From assembly GCA_017441585.1 (NCBI GenBank), contig JAFRWW010000030.1:1-64000 (forward strand): a DNA stretch of 64,000 nt, given 5' to 3'. The translations under genes and the position numbers were made by a program. A model generated the notes under the pieces. That model was not told the origin of the DNA, did not search any database, and worked only from the letters and a program-made list of their open reading frames with translations. This document shows positions 8,611 through 17,485 of this stretch, in pieces (within the stretch, counting starts at the first letter, position 1; each line of letters opens with the position of its first letter). The DNA comes from Lachnospiraceae bacterium. GTDB taxonomy: Bacteria > Bacillota > Clostridia > Lachnospirales > Lachnospiraceae.

Positions 8611-11167
8611 TTTTCTGCTCCGACTTAGTCTGTATCTGTTGCTCCGGGTTCTGTACCGGCTGTTGTACCGGCTGCTGTATTGGCTGTTGTACCGGTTGCT
8701 GTATTGGTTGTTGTACCGGCTGCTGTATTGGCTGTTGTACCGGTTGCTGCATCGGCTGTTGTACCGGCTGGGGCATCGGCTGTTGTACCGGCTGGGGCAT
8801 CGGCTGTACAGATGCTTTCGGTTCTGACGCCTCTCCCAGTTTCTTATCCGCCTTCGTATATACAAAGCTTATGATCAGACACAAAACGCCGCTTATGATA
8901 AAGCTCATGGCTCTCATGGCACTGTTGTCATAGCTGATATCGTACATCACCAATTTTACGACACTTATCAGGGTAACCGCCAGGAAATATATACGCATGG
9001 CCTTCTTTTTGATAAAGAAACCGATGATGATGCCCACAAGGGCCAGTGCAAAGCAGCAGGTGGAAAAAGTATAATTCTGTGCATCAAAGGCCGAAAGCAG
9101 AGCCAGCATATAAAGGTTAAACCTGAATCCAAGATAAACATCCGCAAATGGATTCCGAATAGCCTTTATCCTGTCCAGATTCACAAACAAAAGCGCCAGA
9201 GTGACCAGAAGGTAAGCCCACTTAAACCCGGGTGCCTCCTTCATGAGATTCATTTGAGTCATACCCACCAGCATCAGGACCACATTGATGATATACATGG
9301 GCACTGCCATAACCATGTCGAGCTCTTCCTCATCATCCTCCTGCCTGATAAAGGAAGTCCTGCTCAAAACAGCATTGGCAACGGCTATGATGATAAAGCA
9401 GAAAAGCCCTGCCACCGCTTCTCTTTCCGAGATCCCGGCCATTTCACCGGCACTGAGCATATAGTAAAGGTCATCTGCCTGATCTTCAAAGGTATCAAAA
9501 TAATAAAAGAAACTTCCAAATAAAGATAAGAGCCCCAGCAGATAGTATGCCAGCTTATTAGCCTTTCTGAATTCACAATCCTTAAAATGCATGAGCACGT
9601 GAGGAACAAAGGCAAAGGCCAGGGTGAAGGCCAGCAGACAGAAGGCTCTCCCTTCATTCGTGCCCCCCATATCATAGCCAAAGCAATAAATGAAATAGAC
9701 AGCCATTCCGCAAAAGGTATAATAGACATCCTCCGCCAGGAAACCGTAAAGCACCACTGCCAGAAGCACAGGCGCCACACCCATATTTTCAGAGACCAGA
9801 TCCCAGTTTAACCAGCCAAAGGTCAGAGTCAGCATAAATATGGAAAGCCATGTGGCCTTGACGGCAAAGTTGCCGCCGCTCTCTTCACCCTTGAACCGGT
9901 AGAAGGCCGTGACAGCCACCACCATGACAAGGCTCGCCAAAGGCAGGGTTCCGTTTTCATCGATGACATAGCAGCACAGCAGCAGATATACAAAGCTCGC
10001 AAACATGGAAGAAATGGATGCAGCCATGGGATATTCATCAAATTTAAGTGCCATTGAATAAACAATGAAAGCTATGACAAAAATAAGCAAAAGTACTCCT
10101 GCAGGCTTTTCATCTGACCCCATTTCCAGCACAAAGAAAATCGTCAGGCTCAGACAGGAGAACACAATGGCTATGGCATCCGTCAGATAGGCCTTAAGCT
10201 CCCTCTTACTTGATATCAGGAAAGCCACGGAGCCTATGATGAAATATGCAGTCAGGAATATGGTCTTAGAAGGTTCGCCGATTTCCAGGATATGGAATGA
10301 AAAAAACACCGAAACTACTATCCCTATGACGCCGATCAAATGGAACAGGTAAGAACCATATCTGGACAGGACACAGATAAATATGATCCACAGCAAGAGC
10401 AGGATGTACAAGGGTATATCATCCAGGGATTTAAAATACACAGCCGTGACATATAAGGATATATAAACCGATCCCATGCCGCAGGCAGCCAGGATCACTC
10501 CGAAATCCCCGCCCTTTTTCCTCACCATCATGGTAATGCCCACTGCCGTAAGGGCAAAGGAGAACACAAACATGGCGGCCATCTTTATGCTGTCCGTCAG
10601 ATTGGGGATTATGAGCATTGCAAATAAAGTGATACCTATGAAAATAAGGATCGAAGCGGCGATACCCATGATCTGCCGTCCGATGGTACGCTCCATATCC
10701 TTCTTTTCCTTTTTTACGGGAGCGCCCGTATTTACACGGTATGCATTTCCCATGTGGGGCGCACCCTGCTGCATGGGCTGTATATTCTGAGATACCGGCG
10801 CACCCTGCTGCACGGGCTGCATATTCTGAGGTAACGGAGCACCCTGCTGTGCGGGCTGCATACTTTGAACAGGCGAAGCGACCTGTGGATTTTGCGCGTC
10901 TATGGGTTTCATGATCACCGAGGGCTCCAGCACAGGAGTCATTTTGATCTGCGGTGTACTTTGAGGTGCGCTTGCCGGGCGCGAGCTAAATACCACGCCC
11001 CTTGCCATTGCAGTCTTTGCCTGCTTAAGTTCTTTATCAATGGCCAGCATCCTGTTATCCAGGGTGATCTGGGCATTTTCAAGCTCCCTTAGTTTACGAC
11101 GGTTAGTAAGCGCCTCATTTTTTAAAGCCGCCATCTGGCTTTCCAATTCTCTGATTCTGTCATCCAT
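8600..11167 (-). CDS. DUF2339-like polytopic membrane protein with Q/P-rich tails
   Basis: This 855-residue protein has a coiled coil at residues 1-53 (MDDRIRELESQMAALKNEAL), a Pro/Gln-rich linker with three units like MQPVQQGAP, a core of some 18-22 hydrophobic helices (about 165-785), and a C-terminal tail of short QPVQQPM/QPIQQP units (about 8640-8815 in DNA). This arrangement fits the DUF2339 family, whose function is unknown to me. GAGGA sits upstream of the ATG at 11167. It is coupled to the metallo-beta-lactamase-fold gene, suggesting a joint envelope role. The coding repeats are prone to slippage, so tail length may vary between strains. Confidence 0.8.
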   Translation of the reverse strand: MDDRIRELESQMAALKNEALTNRRKLRELENAQITLDNRMLAIDKELKQAKTAMARGVVFSSRPASAPQSTPQIKMTPVLEPSVIMKPIDAQNPQVASPVQSMQPAQQGAPLPQNMQPVQQGAPVSQNIQPMQQGAPHMGNAYRVNTGAPVKKEKKDMERTIGRQIMGIAASILIFIGITLFAMLIIPNLTDSIKMAAMFVFSFALTAVGITMMVRKKGGDFGVILAACGMGSVYISLYVTAVYFKSLDDIPLYILLLLWIIFICVLSRYGSYLFHLIGVIGIVVSVFFSFHILEIGEPSKTIFLTAYFIIGSVAFLISSKRELKAYLTDAIAIVFSCLSLTIFFVLEMGSDEKPAGVLLLIFVIAFIVYSMALKFDEYPMAASISSMFASFVYLLLCCYVIDENGTLPLASLVMVVAVTAFYRFKGEESGGNFAVKATWLSIFMLTLTFGWLNWDLVSENMGVAPVLLAVVLYGFLAEDVYYTFCGMAVYFIYCFGYDMGGTNEGRAFCLLAFTLAFAFVPHVLMHFKDCEFRKANKLAYYLLGLLSLFGSFFYYFDTFEDQADDLYYMLSAGEMAGISEREAVAGLFCFIIIAVANAVLSRTSFIRQEDDEEELDMVMAVPMYIINVVLMLVGMTQMNLMKEAPGFKWAYLLVTLALLFVNLDRIKAIRNPFADVYLGFRFNLYMLALLSAFDAQNYTFSTCCFALALVGIIIGFFIKKKAMRIYFLAVTLISVVKLVMYDISYDNSAMRAMSFIISGVLCLIISFVYTKADKKLGEASEPKASVQPMPQPVQQPMPQPVQQPMQQPVQQPIQQPVQQPIQQPVQQPIQQPVQQPVQNPEQQIQTKSEQKNEE

Positions 11168-11210
11168 ATCGTCCGTCCTCTAAAGCTTCTTCGTCACCTT
11201 ATTCCATCAA

Positions 11211-11246
11211 TTGACAGCTGCTTGTAATAAGAAGTATAATACCCTA
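11211..11246 (+). promoter_or_regulatory. Consensus promoter abutting the rsuA start codon
   Basis: TTGACA (11211-11216) and TATAAT (11235-11240) both match consensus perfectly, with an 18-bp spacer. The ATG at 11247 lies 6 bp past the -10 box, so the transcript should begin at or next to the start codon. Confidence 0.8.
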
Positions 11247-11987
11247 ATGATTCAGAAAAAGCAAATCCGACTGGACAAATATCTAAGCGACTGCACCCCC
11301 TTAACCCGCAGTCAGATAAAAGCAGACATAAAAAAGGGACAGGTGACTGTCAATGATATCATCTGCAAAGACCCGGGATATAAGATAACCCCGGAAGTAG
11401 ATGTGATATGCCATAAAGGCCAACGGTTAAACTATCAAAAATATCATTATTACATGCTCAATAAGCCTGCCGGGGTACTGTCCGCCACCGAAGATTCAGA
11501 ACAAAAAACCGTGCTGGATCTGTTCCCTGCGGATATCCGAAAAGGCCTTTTCCCCGTAGGGCGCCTCGACAAAGACACTGTGGGGCTTTTACTCCTAACC
11601 GACGACGGGGAAATGTCACACCGGCTTTTATCTCCCAAAAAACATGTGGAAAAAACTTATCTGGTGCATACTGCCGAGGCGCTGTGCGATGAAGATGCCA
11701 CCGCTTTTTCCCGGGGAATCACATTAAAAGACGGCACTCTATTAAAAAGTACCGTCCTTAAGATCGATCAAAATGATCCCCATATAGCTCATGTCACCAT
11801 CACGGAAGGAAAATATCATCAGATAAAACGCATGATCGCCTCCCGCAAAAACAAAGTGATTTACTTAAAGCGCATCTCCATGGGCAGCCTCACCCTCGAT
11901 GAAAACCTGCCGGAAGGAGCATACCGTGCTCTCAATGAGTCTGAGATCACCAGCCTGCTAAGTAACAACAATTTACAATCTCATTAA
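11247..11987 (+). CDS. rsuA: 16S rRNA pseudouridine synthase, RsuA family
   Basis: RsuA-type enzymes convert uridine 516 of 16S rRNA to pseudouridine. The 246-residue protein has an N-terminal S4 RNA-binding domain (RLDKYLSDCTPLTRSQIKADIKKGQVTVN) and the catalytic motif GRLDKDTVGLLLLTDDG, in which the Asp is the nucleophile. HYYMLNKPAGVLSAT and the C-terminal EGKYHQIKRM are also typical. The ATG at 11247 places RLDKYL at residue 7, as in the family. A TTG at 11211 in the same frame is the -35 box, not a start. No ribosome site precedes the ATG, so translation is probably leaderless. Confidence 0.9.
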   Translation: MIQKKQIRLDKYLSDCTPLTRSQIKADIKKGQVTVNDIICKDPGYKITPEVDVICHKGQRLNYQKYHYYMLNKPAGVLSATEDSEQKTVLDLFPADIRKGLFPVGRLDKDTVGLLLLTDDGEMSHRLLSPKKHVEKTYLVHTAEALCDEDATAFSRGITLKDGTLLKSTVLKIDQNDPHIAHVTITEGKYHQIKRMIASRKNKVIYLKRISMGSLTLDENLPEGAYRALNESEITSLLSNNNLQSH

Positions 11988-12040
11988 CCCGACTCTTGCA
12001 TAAAGTATATCCCGCGCAGGCAAAGACCAATTTTGCAGTT

Positions 12041-13024
12041 TTACAACAGATGTGCAATGATCTCCTCATAAGGCATATCCATGAGCATGGCAGGAGCCAC
12101 ATCAAACACAGTCTTACAACCGGTCTGCCCGGCCTCATTCATACGCACGGCTGCCCTGGCATAAGCCACCAGCACCGATCCCGTAAACTCGGGATTGGAA
12201 TCCAGCTTGAGTGAATACTCAATCACATGCTTGTTTTCAGAATCAAATCCGGTAGTTCCTGTCCTTATGACGCTGCCGCCATGGGGAAGTCCCTTATGAT
12301 CCCTGTCCAGTTCTTCCTGTGAAATGAAATGCACGGTGGTGTCATAGTCGGAGAAGTAATTGGGCATCTCCTTTATCTCTTTCTCGATCTTAGCCTGATC
12401 GGCGCCTTCCTTTGCCACCACGAAAACTTCCCTTGTGTGCTTTTCCCTGGTAGTAAGCTCGGGATTCTCGCCATTTCTCACCTTTTCCACTGCTTCGGGC
12501 ACGGGAATGGTATACTGTCTGGCATCCTTCACGCCCTCGATACGTCTTACCGCATCAGAGTGTCCCTGGCTCACGCCCCTGCCCCAGAAGGTATAATCCT
12601 TTCCGTCCGTAAGAATGGCGTTGCCGTAAAGCCTTGAAATGGAAAACATACCGGGATCCCAGCCGACTGATATAATGGCTGTATTGCCGCCGGCTTTTGC
12701 TGCCTCATCCACATTTTTGAAATGGGTGGGGATATTTGCGTGAGTGTCAAAGCTGTCGATCACATTGAAATCCTTTGCGATCTGAGGCGTCATCACGGGA
12801 AGATCCGTAGCAGAGCCTCCGCAGAGGATGACCACATCCATCTTATCCTTAAAGGAAGCCATATCCGAAAGCGCATAAGCCTTTGCCCCGGGAGTTTTGG
12901 GGGTAAGAGTCGCGGGATCTCTTCTGGTAAAGATTCCCACCAGCTCCATGTCCTTATTTTTGGCAAGAGCAGCCTCCACACCTCTGCCTAAGTTACCGTA
13001 ACCTGCAATTCCTACTTTGATCAT
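12041..13024 (-). CDS. ddh: meso-Diaminopimelate dehydrogenase
   Basis: Ddh makes meso-diaminopimelate from tetrahydrodipicolinate in one NADPH- and ammonia-dependent step, supplying peptidoglycan and lysine. The 327-residue protein opens with the nucleotide loop VGIAGYGNLGRGVE and contains DSFDTHANIPTHF, SVGWDPGMFSISRLYG, FWGRGVSQGHSDAVRRI and HVIEYSLKLDSNPEFT, all typical of Ddh, at the usual length. AGGAAAGGAA precedes the start. It lies a few kb from lysC and hom, so the aspartate-family genes cluster loosely here. It appears monocistronic. Confidence 0.95.
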   Translation of the reverse strand: MIKVGIAGYGNLGRGVEAALAKNKDMELVGIFTRRDPATLTPKTPGAKAYALSDMASFKDKMDVVILCGGSATDLPVMTPQIAKDFNVIDSFDTHANIPTHFKNVDEAAKAGGNTAIISVGWDPGMFSISRLYGNAILTDGKDYTFWGRGVSQGHSDAVRRIEGVKDARQYTIPVPEAVEKVRNGENPELTTREKHTREVFVVAKEGADQAKIEKEIKEMPNYFSDYDTTVHFISQEELDRDHKGLPHGGSVIRTGTTGFDSENKHVIEYSLKLDSNPEFTGSVLVAYARAAVRMNEAGQTGCKTVFDVAPAMLMDMPYEEIIAHLL

Positions 13025-13067
13025 TGTTTTTTTCCTTTCCTTTGTTTTATTGAAATGCCAAGTCTGT

Positions 13068-13107
13068 CAAGATCCTTCCGGTTGCTTCGCAGCCCTCAAG
13101 ATGACAA
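13068..13107. repeat. Dispersed ~28-bp element, divergent copy
   Basis: CAAGATCCTTCCGG, TTGCTTCGCAGC and CTCAAGATGACA follow the order of the AAGATTCTTCGC / TTCGCTCAGAATGACA element found throughout the window, with substitutions and extra bases in the middle. Confidence 0.5.
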
Positions 13108-13118
13108 AAACACAGGCA

Positions 13119-13745
13119 TCATTTCCACTCTATGCTTTCCACATAAAAGACTTCGCAGGAGCCGCCTCCCGAATCCTCTCTCGTGGTACTGGAATGCCAA
13201 TGGAAATCCCTGCCATCGGACTTCATTCCGTCTATATTCACCAGATACCCTTTCATGTGAACGCACTCTCCCACCTTTACGGTCTTTATAAGAGTACGTA
13301 CAGTCTCATCAGCGGGGATGATATGATTATTCGCAGAATTATATGACACAACCTGTGTACCGCCTATGGCATTTGCCTCATCCCAGGAATCCATCTTCCA
13401 GTGATACCATCTGCCGCTCTGACTCCAATGAAAATCATGCTGATCATTTATCTCGGCCAGTTTACCCCATCCCAGGGCAAAATCTCTGGGAGAGAGCTTA
13501 TCATCCACGGAAAAGCCGTTATAATTGTGGGTACTGAGCACAAGCGCCGTGATGTCATAGCTGTACAGCTTGCTGATGACGAACTCATAATCATCAAGCT
13601 CCAGTTTGATCTGTCCCGATGCCTTTTTCTGAATGGGCTGTCCCAGACCCTTGACTGAGTTATGGGCATAATTAGAACCACAGCCGCTAAGAAGCAGCAC
13701 CAGGGCCAATATCAGAATTGTTTTAATCAGGGATTTCTTCATCAT
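13119..13745 (-). CDS. Predicted lipoprotein of unknown function
   Basis: The N-terminus is a lipoprotein signal with lipobox LLSGC, giving a mature protein of about 185 residues on the outer face of the membrane. Visible motifs include DYEFVISKLYSYDITALVLSTHNYN, LSPRDFALGWG, SQSGRWYHWK, and a C-terminal DFHWHSSTTREDSGGGSCEVFYVES. The last block looks strongly conserved and resembles hypothetical proteins in other bacteria that I cannot name. The start at 13745 overlaps the upstream diguanylate cyclase gene by 23 bp, so the two are probably co-translated. No function is proposed. Confidence 0.75.
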   Translation of the reverse strand: MMKKSLIKTILILALVLLLSGCGSNYAHNSVKGLGQPIQKKASGQIKLELDDYEFVISKLYSYDITALVLSTHNYNGFSVDDKLSPRDFALGWGKLAEINDQHDFHWSQSGRWYHWKMDSWDEANAIGGTQVVSYNSANNHIIPADETVRTLIKTVKVGECVHMKGYLVNIDGMKSDGRDFHWHSSTTREDSGGGSCEVFYVESIEWK

Positions 13746-15177
13746 CCGCCCTCAGTGAGTCATACATCAAACGTGAGAGGAAATAAAGGAAGGCCCTCTC
13801 ATTTTCCTGCCATATCCTCTGACTTCTGGTGCCTGCACATATAAGATATCCCCTTGTATCATCCTCAGAACCGATCCTGGTGATGAGCACCGACTGCATC
13901 ACATGATCACTGAAAGCCTTATAGAGCATAGGAGCAGTCACCTTCATATTTTCGCCCACGTGGTCAAAGTACAGATCGTCACCGAGCACATTTTCAATAT
14001 CGGATACATCCTCTGAAAACCGGTCATCATAAACGGCGCGCATTATCTTATTTTTGCCCACATAATACATATCCTGAATCTGAAGCTCATCCTTAAGAAA
14101 AGGCATCACGGCTTTCAGACGATTCCTAAATCCCCTGACAGAATCCACTTCCTCGGTGATCATCTTCATGCCTGCATACAGCCCTTGACGGGCCAGTTTT
14201 CTGATATCCAGACCTTTATGCTTCTCTTCGGTATAGATGATGTAACAGTTCCTGCCCTTACTCTTTCCGCGATAAAGGGTTTTATCTATCAGTGTAAACA
14301 GATCCGTGTAATTCTCCGCATCCAGCGGATAAGTAGCGCAGCCCACGGTAGCCGTGATAAAAAGACTGCAGTCCTCATATCTGAATATCTTCCTGACGAC
14401 CTTATTACAGTTAAACAGTTCCTCGAAAAAGTTCTTCTTTTCAAAATAGACCTGATCCCTGAAATTGAGAAGCAAAAGCTCATCGCCGCCGAAGCGTCCC
14501 ACCAGACCGTAGTCCCTGACGTATGCGGCAAGCTCTTTCGTCACATCCATAAGCACCGCATCACCTGCGGCATGTCCGTGGCTGTCGTTTATGAATTTAA
14601 AATTATCCAGATCGATGATGGAAAAGGTAAAGGGCTTCTCATTTGCTATCAGATATTTTACAAAATCCAGCATATAACCTCTGGACAGAGCACCGGTAAG
14701 TGGATCCACCAGCTGAAGCAGGGGTATCTCATCCAGGATCTTATCAAAATAGGGGTATTTACGAAGCTGTTCCTCGGTGTACACAGTCTGGGAAGATATC
14801 AGACCCTCTTTGAGTCTTAAGACCTCCGTCACATCCACAAAACTGCCCACCAGGCCCACTATCTCTTTGCCGTCATATATGGGGCGCTTGGATGCTATGA
14901 TATCCCTCTCCTCCCCCTTTATTATACATTTGCCGTGAACCTTGTACGTGCTCTCTCCCTGCAGTACCCTCAGCTCATCCTGCATAAAAGGATCCGGGTC
15001 GTTATGCCAGCCCATGTCCTCATCCGTCTTTCCTATGAGAACATCTACGGATGCGAAGCCGTAATAATCAAGGAACGCCTGATTCACTCCCACAAAACGT
15101 CTATCCTTATCCTTCCAGAAGACGCAGTCCTGGGCTGTATTTATGATATCGTCAAATAAAACTTCAGTCATTTTCAT
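13723..15177 (-). CDS. PAS-GGDEF diguanylate cyclase with C-terminal sensor-like domain
   Basis: Residues 1-125 are a PAS sensor (AQDCVFWKDKDRRFVGVNQAFLDYYG, then GLVGSFVDVTE). A GGDEF domain at about 155-320 (DPLTGALSRGYM, DNFKFINDSHGHAAGDAVL, RFGGDELLLL) should make cyclic di-GMP. The signature reads GGDEL rather than GGDEF, a change usually tolerated. The last 160 residues look GAF-like. No transmembrane segment is seen, so it is cytoplasmic. The start at 15177 is preferred over a GTG at 15186 because AGAGGTG lies 8 bp upstream of it. It overlaps the downstream lipoprotein gene. Confidence 0.88.
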   Translation of the reverse strand: MKMTEVLFDDIINTAQDCVFWKDKDRRFVGVNQAFLDYYGFASVDVLIGKTDEDMGWHNDPDPFMQDELRVLQGESTYKVHGKCIIKGEERDIIASKRPIYDGKEIVGLVGSFVDVTEVLRLKEGLISSQTVYTEEQLRKYPYFDKILDEIPLLQLVDPLTGALSRGYMLDFVKYLIANEKPFTFSIIDLDNFKFINDSHGHAAGDAVLMDVTKELAAYVRDYGLVGRFGGDELLLLNFRDQVYFEKKNFFEELFNCNKVVRKIFRYEDCSLFITATVGCATYPLDAENYTDLFTLIDKTLYRGKSKGRNCYIIYTEEKHKGLDIRKLARQGLYAGMKMITEEVDSVRGFRNRLKAVMPFLKDELQIQDMYYVGKNKIMRAVYDDRFSEDVSDIENVLGDDLYFDHVGENMKVTAPMLYKAFSDHVMQSVLITRIGSEDDTRGYLICAGTRSQRIWQENERAFLYFLSRLMYDSLRADDEEIPD

Positions 15178-15221
15178 AATATGCACCTCTAAAAATGATT
15201 CACCTTAATGATATGATCAGC

Positions 15222-15272
15222 GTCGCTTCGCTCAGAATGACATTTGAAAGATCGATCCTACAGAATGACAAC
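15222..15272. repeat. Dispersed ~28-bp element, one and a half copies
   Basis: GTCGCTTCGCTCAGAATGACA is followed by a second partial copy, GATCGATCCTACAGAATGACA, in the gap upstream of the PAS-GGDEF gene. Confidence 0.65.
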
Positions 15273-15310
15273 TGAATAATAAATCTTCAAAACGACTTAT
15301 GAATCTTCTC

Positions 15311-15340
15311 TTGCAAAAAATATCTTTTCAATGTTACAAT
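15311..15340 (+). promoter_or_regulatory. Promoter of the HExxH protein gene
   Basis: TTGCAA (15311-15316), 18 bp and TACAAT (15335-15340) lie about 43 bp upstream of the chosen ATG at 15383. Confidence 0.6.
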
Positions 15341-15382
15341 ATACCAAATAACTCTTTTTTTCAAGTTTTTGAGGATCGGGAC

Positions 15383-16042
15383 ATGAGAATAGGCGCGATA
15401 TCCGGGACCTCCCCGGCAGATAAGTTCATATCGATGCCCTATGACTGGCTGGTGAAGGCCGGTTCAGGTTCTGATGCGGCTCAGGGTGAGGATGCAGCCT
15501 CCACTACAGGGGCAGCCCACAGAAAGGCCATAATAGCCGAAGAGTCTAATCTGACAGGTTCCGATACATCTTCCGCAAAGGGTGTAGACGGCGCAGGAAA
15601 AACAGAAGGCGCCGATCTCAATCCCGGCGAATCCAGGAAAGTCAATCCCGGACGCAAATCATCTCCCGCAGAGTGTAAGACCTGTAAGGAGCGCAAATAT
15701 CAGGACGGTTCCGACGAGATGGTCTCCTTTAAGAGCGCTTCCCACATATCTCCCGAGGCCTCAGCCGCCAGGGTCAGGGCTCACGAGCAGGAGCATGTGA
15801 ATAACGCCTATGAAAAAGCGGCCTCCGAGGGCATGAGATCCGGCGGAAAGTCAAAGGCCAAGGTCATCCAGGCCAGCGTATCCCTTAAGACCGCCATCTG
15901 TCCCGAGTGCGGACGCAGTTACGTGGAGGGCGGCGTGACCCACACCCAGATCGCATATAAAGAGGATTCTCCCTACGATAAAGAGAAAAAAGCCATCGAC
16001 GCACAGTCACTGTCGGGGGCAAACTTCGAGGCTGATGTATAA
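15383..16042 (+). CDS. Putative zinc metallopeptidase-like protein (HEQEH motif)
   Basis: The 219-residue protein has a low-complexity Ser/Gly/Ala/Glu-rich N-terminal half (about 30-100), a CKTCKERKYQDGSDEMVSF segment, then ARVRAHEQEHVNNAYEKA, an HExxH-type zinc motif, and CPECGRSYVEGGVTHTQI. The layout resembles the CJM1_0395/SprA-related putative metallopeptidases, whose activity is largely untested. The two Cys pairs may bind a second zinc. There is no signal peptide. GAGGATCGG upstream fixes the ATG at 15383; an earlier ATG at 15299 lies upstream of the promoter and is rejected. Confidence 0.8.
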   Translation: MRIGAISGTSPADKFISMPYDWLVKAGSGSDAAQGEDAASTTGAAHRKAIIAEESNLTGSDTSSAKGVDGAGKTEGADLNPGESRKVNPGRKSSPAECKTCKERKYQDGSDEMVSFKSASHISPEASAARVRAHEQEHVNNAYEKAASEGMRSGGKSKAKVIQASVSLKTAICPECGRSYVEGGVTHTQIAYKEDSPYDKEKKAIDAQSLSGANFEADV

Positions 16043-16105
16043 AGATTCTTAATGGGTCATTCGAACGACAGTTGATCATTTTTAACAATAAAAAGCTTAA
16101 CACGT

Positions 16106-16141
16106 AAAAAACCGTGCATCCTTAATGAGCACGGTTTTTTT
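16106..16141. terminator. Bidirectional terminator between convergent genes
   Basis: AAAAACCGTGC pairs with GCACGGTTTTTT around an 11-bp loop, with A and T runs on both sides. It can serve the HExxH protein gene (plus) and lysC (minus). Confidence 0.9.
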
Positions 16142-16164
16142 CATATTCAATATTGTGATGCGTC

Positions 16165-17373
16165 TTACTCCTCGAGTCCGAAAGCATCGTGAGCCGCATT
16201 CAGGGCCTTCTCGGTATCCTTCTCATCAATGAGCACCGTAACCCTTATCTCTGAGGTGGATATCATGTTGATGTTTATATTTGAGTTATACATACACTCA
16301 AACATCTTTGCAGCCACACCGGGATTTGATCTCATACCGGCACCCACTACCGAAACCTTGGATACATGATCGTTATAATCCAGCTTCTCATAATCCAGCC
16401 TGCCGGCATTATCCTCCAGAAGTTTCATAACATCTGCAGTGGCATCCTCAGTGATGGTAAAAGATATGTCCTTCTTATCATCACGGCCTGTAGACTGAAG
16501 GATCATGTCCACGTTGATATTCGCCTTGGCCAGCATATCAAAAAGCCTGAAAGCCACGCCGGGGGTATTATGAAGACCAATCACCGATACTCTTGTAACA
16601 TTCTTATCTGCGGCAACACCGCTAACCAACATTCTTTCCACTTTAACTCTCTCCTTTACTACAGTACCTTCCTCATTGTTCAATGAAGATCTGACTACCA
16701 GCTGCACATTATATTTCTTTGCCATTTCCACGGATCTGTTATGAAGCACTCCCGCACCCAAAGACGCCAGCTCCAGCATCTCATCATAGGTGATCTCCTT
16801 CATCTTGCGTGCATTCTGTACAAATCTGGGATCCGCAGTATATACGCCGTCCACATCAGTATAGATCTCACATGCATCCGCATGGAGGGCAGCTGCCAGG
16901 GCCACTGCAGTGGTATCGGAACCGCCTCTTCCCAAAGTGGTGAAGTCATCATACTTGTTCACGCCCTGGAAACCGGTGATGACCACTACCTTTCTCTGAT
17001 CCAGCTCATGTCTGATACGCTCGGAATCGATCCTCTTAAGTCTGGCATTTCCGTAATTACTGGTGGTATGCATAGCCACCTGGAAAGCATTCAGTGATAC
17101 AGCGGGGATGCCCAGGAAAGAAAGTGCCATGGACATAAGAGCCACCGAAGTCTGCTCTCCGGTAACCAAAAGCATATCCAGTTCTCTCTTTGAAGGATTG
17201 GGATTTATATCCTTCGCCTGATCGATGAGCACATCCGTCATCTTTCCCATGGCGGAAAGCACGACCACCACATCGTCTCCGTTTTTGTAGGCTGCCTCTA
17301 TCCTGTGGGCCACGTTAAAGATACGCTCCTTGTTGGCCACGGAGGTGCCTCCGAATTTTTTTACGACTAACAT
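16165..17373 (-). CDS. lysC: Aspartate kinase
   Basis: Aspartokinase phosphorylates aspartate, the first step to lysine, threonine and methionine. The 402-residue protein begins MLVVKKFGGTSVANKERI, contains ITGFQGVNKYDDFTTLGRGGSDTTAVALAAAL, and ends in two ACT domains (VSVIGLHNTPGVAFRLFDML and VSVVGAGMRSNPGVAAKMFE), the sites of feedback inhibition in this family. Its length matches Bacillus/Clostridium enzymes, which can also yield a separate beta subunit by internal initiation. AGGAG precedes the start. It lies downstream of the hom-homoserine kinase pair, separated by repeat copies. Confidence 0.95.
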   Translation of the reverse strand: MLVVKKFGGTSVANKERIFNVAHRIEAAYKNGDDVVVVLSAMGKMTDVLIDQAKDINPNPSKRELDMLLVTGEQTSVALMSMALSFLGIPAVSLNAFQVAMHTTSNYGNARLKRIDSERIRHELDQRKVVVITGFQGVNKYDDFTTLGRGGSDTTAVALAAALHADACEIYTDVDGVYTADPRFVQNARKMKEITYDEMLELASLGAGVLHNRSVEMAKKYNVQLVVRSSLNNEEGTVVKERVKVERMLVSGVAADKNVTRVSVIGLHNTPGVAFRLFDMLAKANINVDMILQSTGRDDKKDISFTITEDATADVMKLLEDNAGRLDYEKLDYNDHVSKVSVVGAGMRSNPGVAAKMFECMYNSNININMISTSEIRVTVLIDEKDTEKALNAAHDAFGLEE

Positions 17374-17422
17374 GTTATTATCTCCTGATATTATTCATAT
17401 AGGTTAATCTTGTGTTTATTAT

Positions 17423-17485
17423 AAGATCCTTCGCTACGCTCAGGATGACAAATGGACTCAGGATGACAAATGAACTTAGGTTGAC
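17423..17485. repeat. Dispersed ~28-bp element followed by two degenerate partial copies
   Basis: AAGATCCTTCGCTACGCTCAGGATGACA is the main copy (shown by its halves AAGATCCTTCGC and TACGCTCAGGATGACA). GACTCAGGATGACA and AACTTAGGTTGACA follow as tail-only copies. The last runs into the 3' end of the homoserine kinase gene. Confidence 0.7.

Noticed and set aside
8611..8865. 85-codon N-terminal extension of the metallo-beta-lactamase-fold gene
   Set aside because: It is an out-of-frame reading of the Gln/Pro repeats of the upstream gene. A ribosome site and membrane anchor fit the start at 8610.
11211..11246. TTG start for rsuA at 11211
   Set aside because: The TTG is the -35 box of a perfect promoter whose -10 box would lie inside the reading frame. 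The S4 domain begins just after the ATG at 11247.
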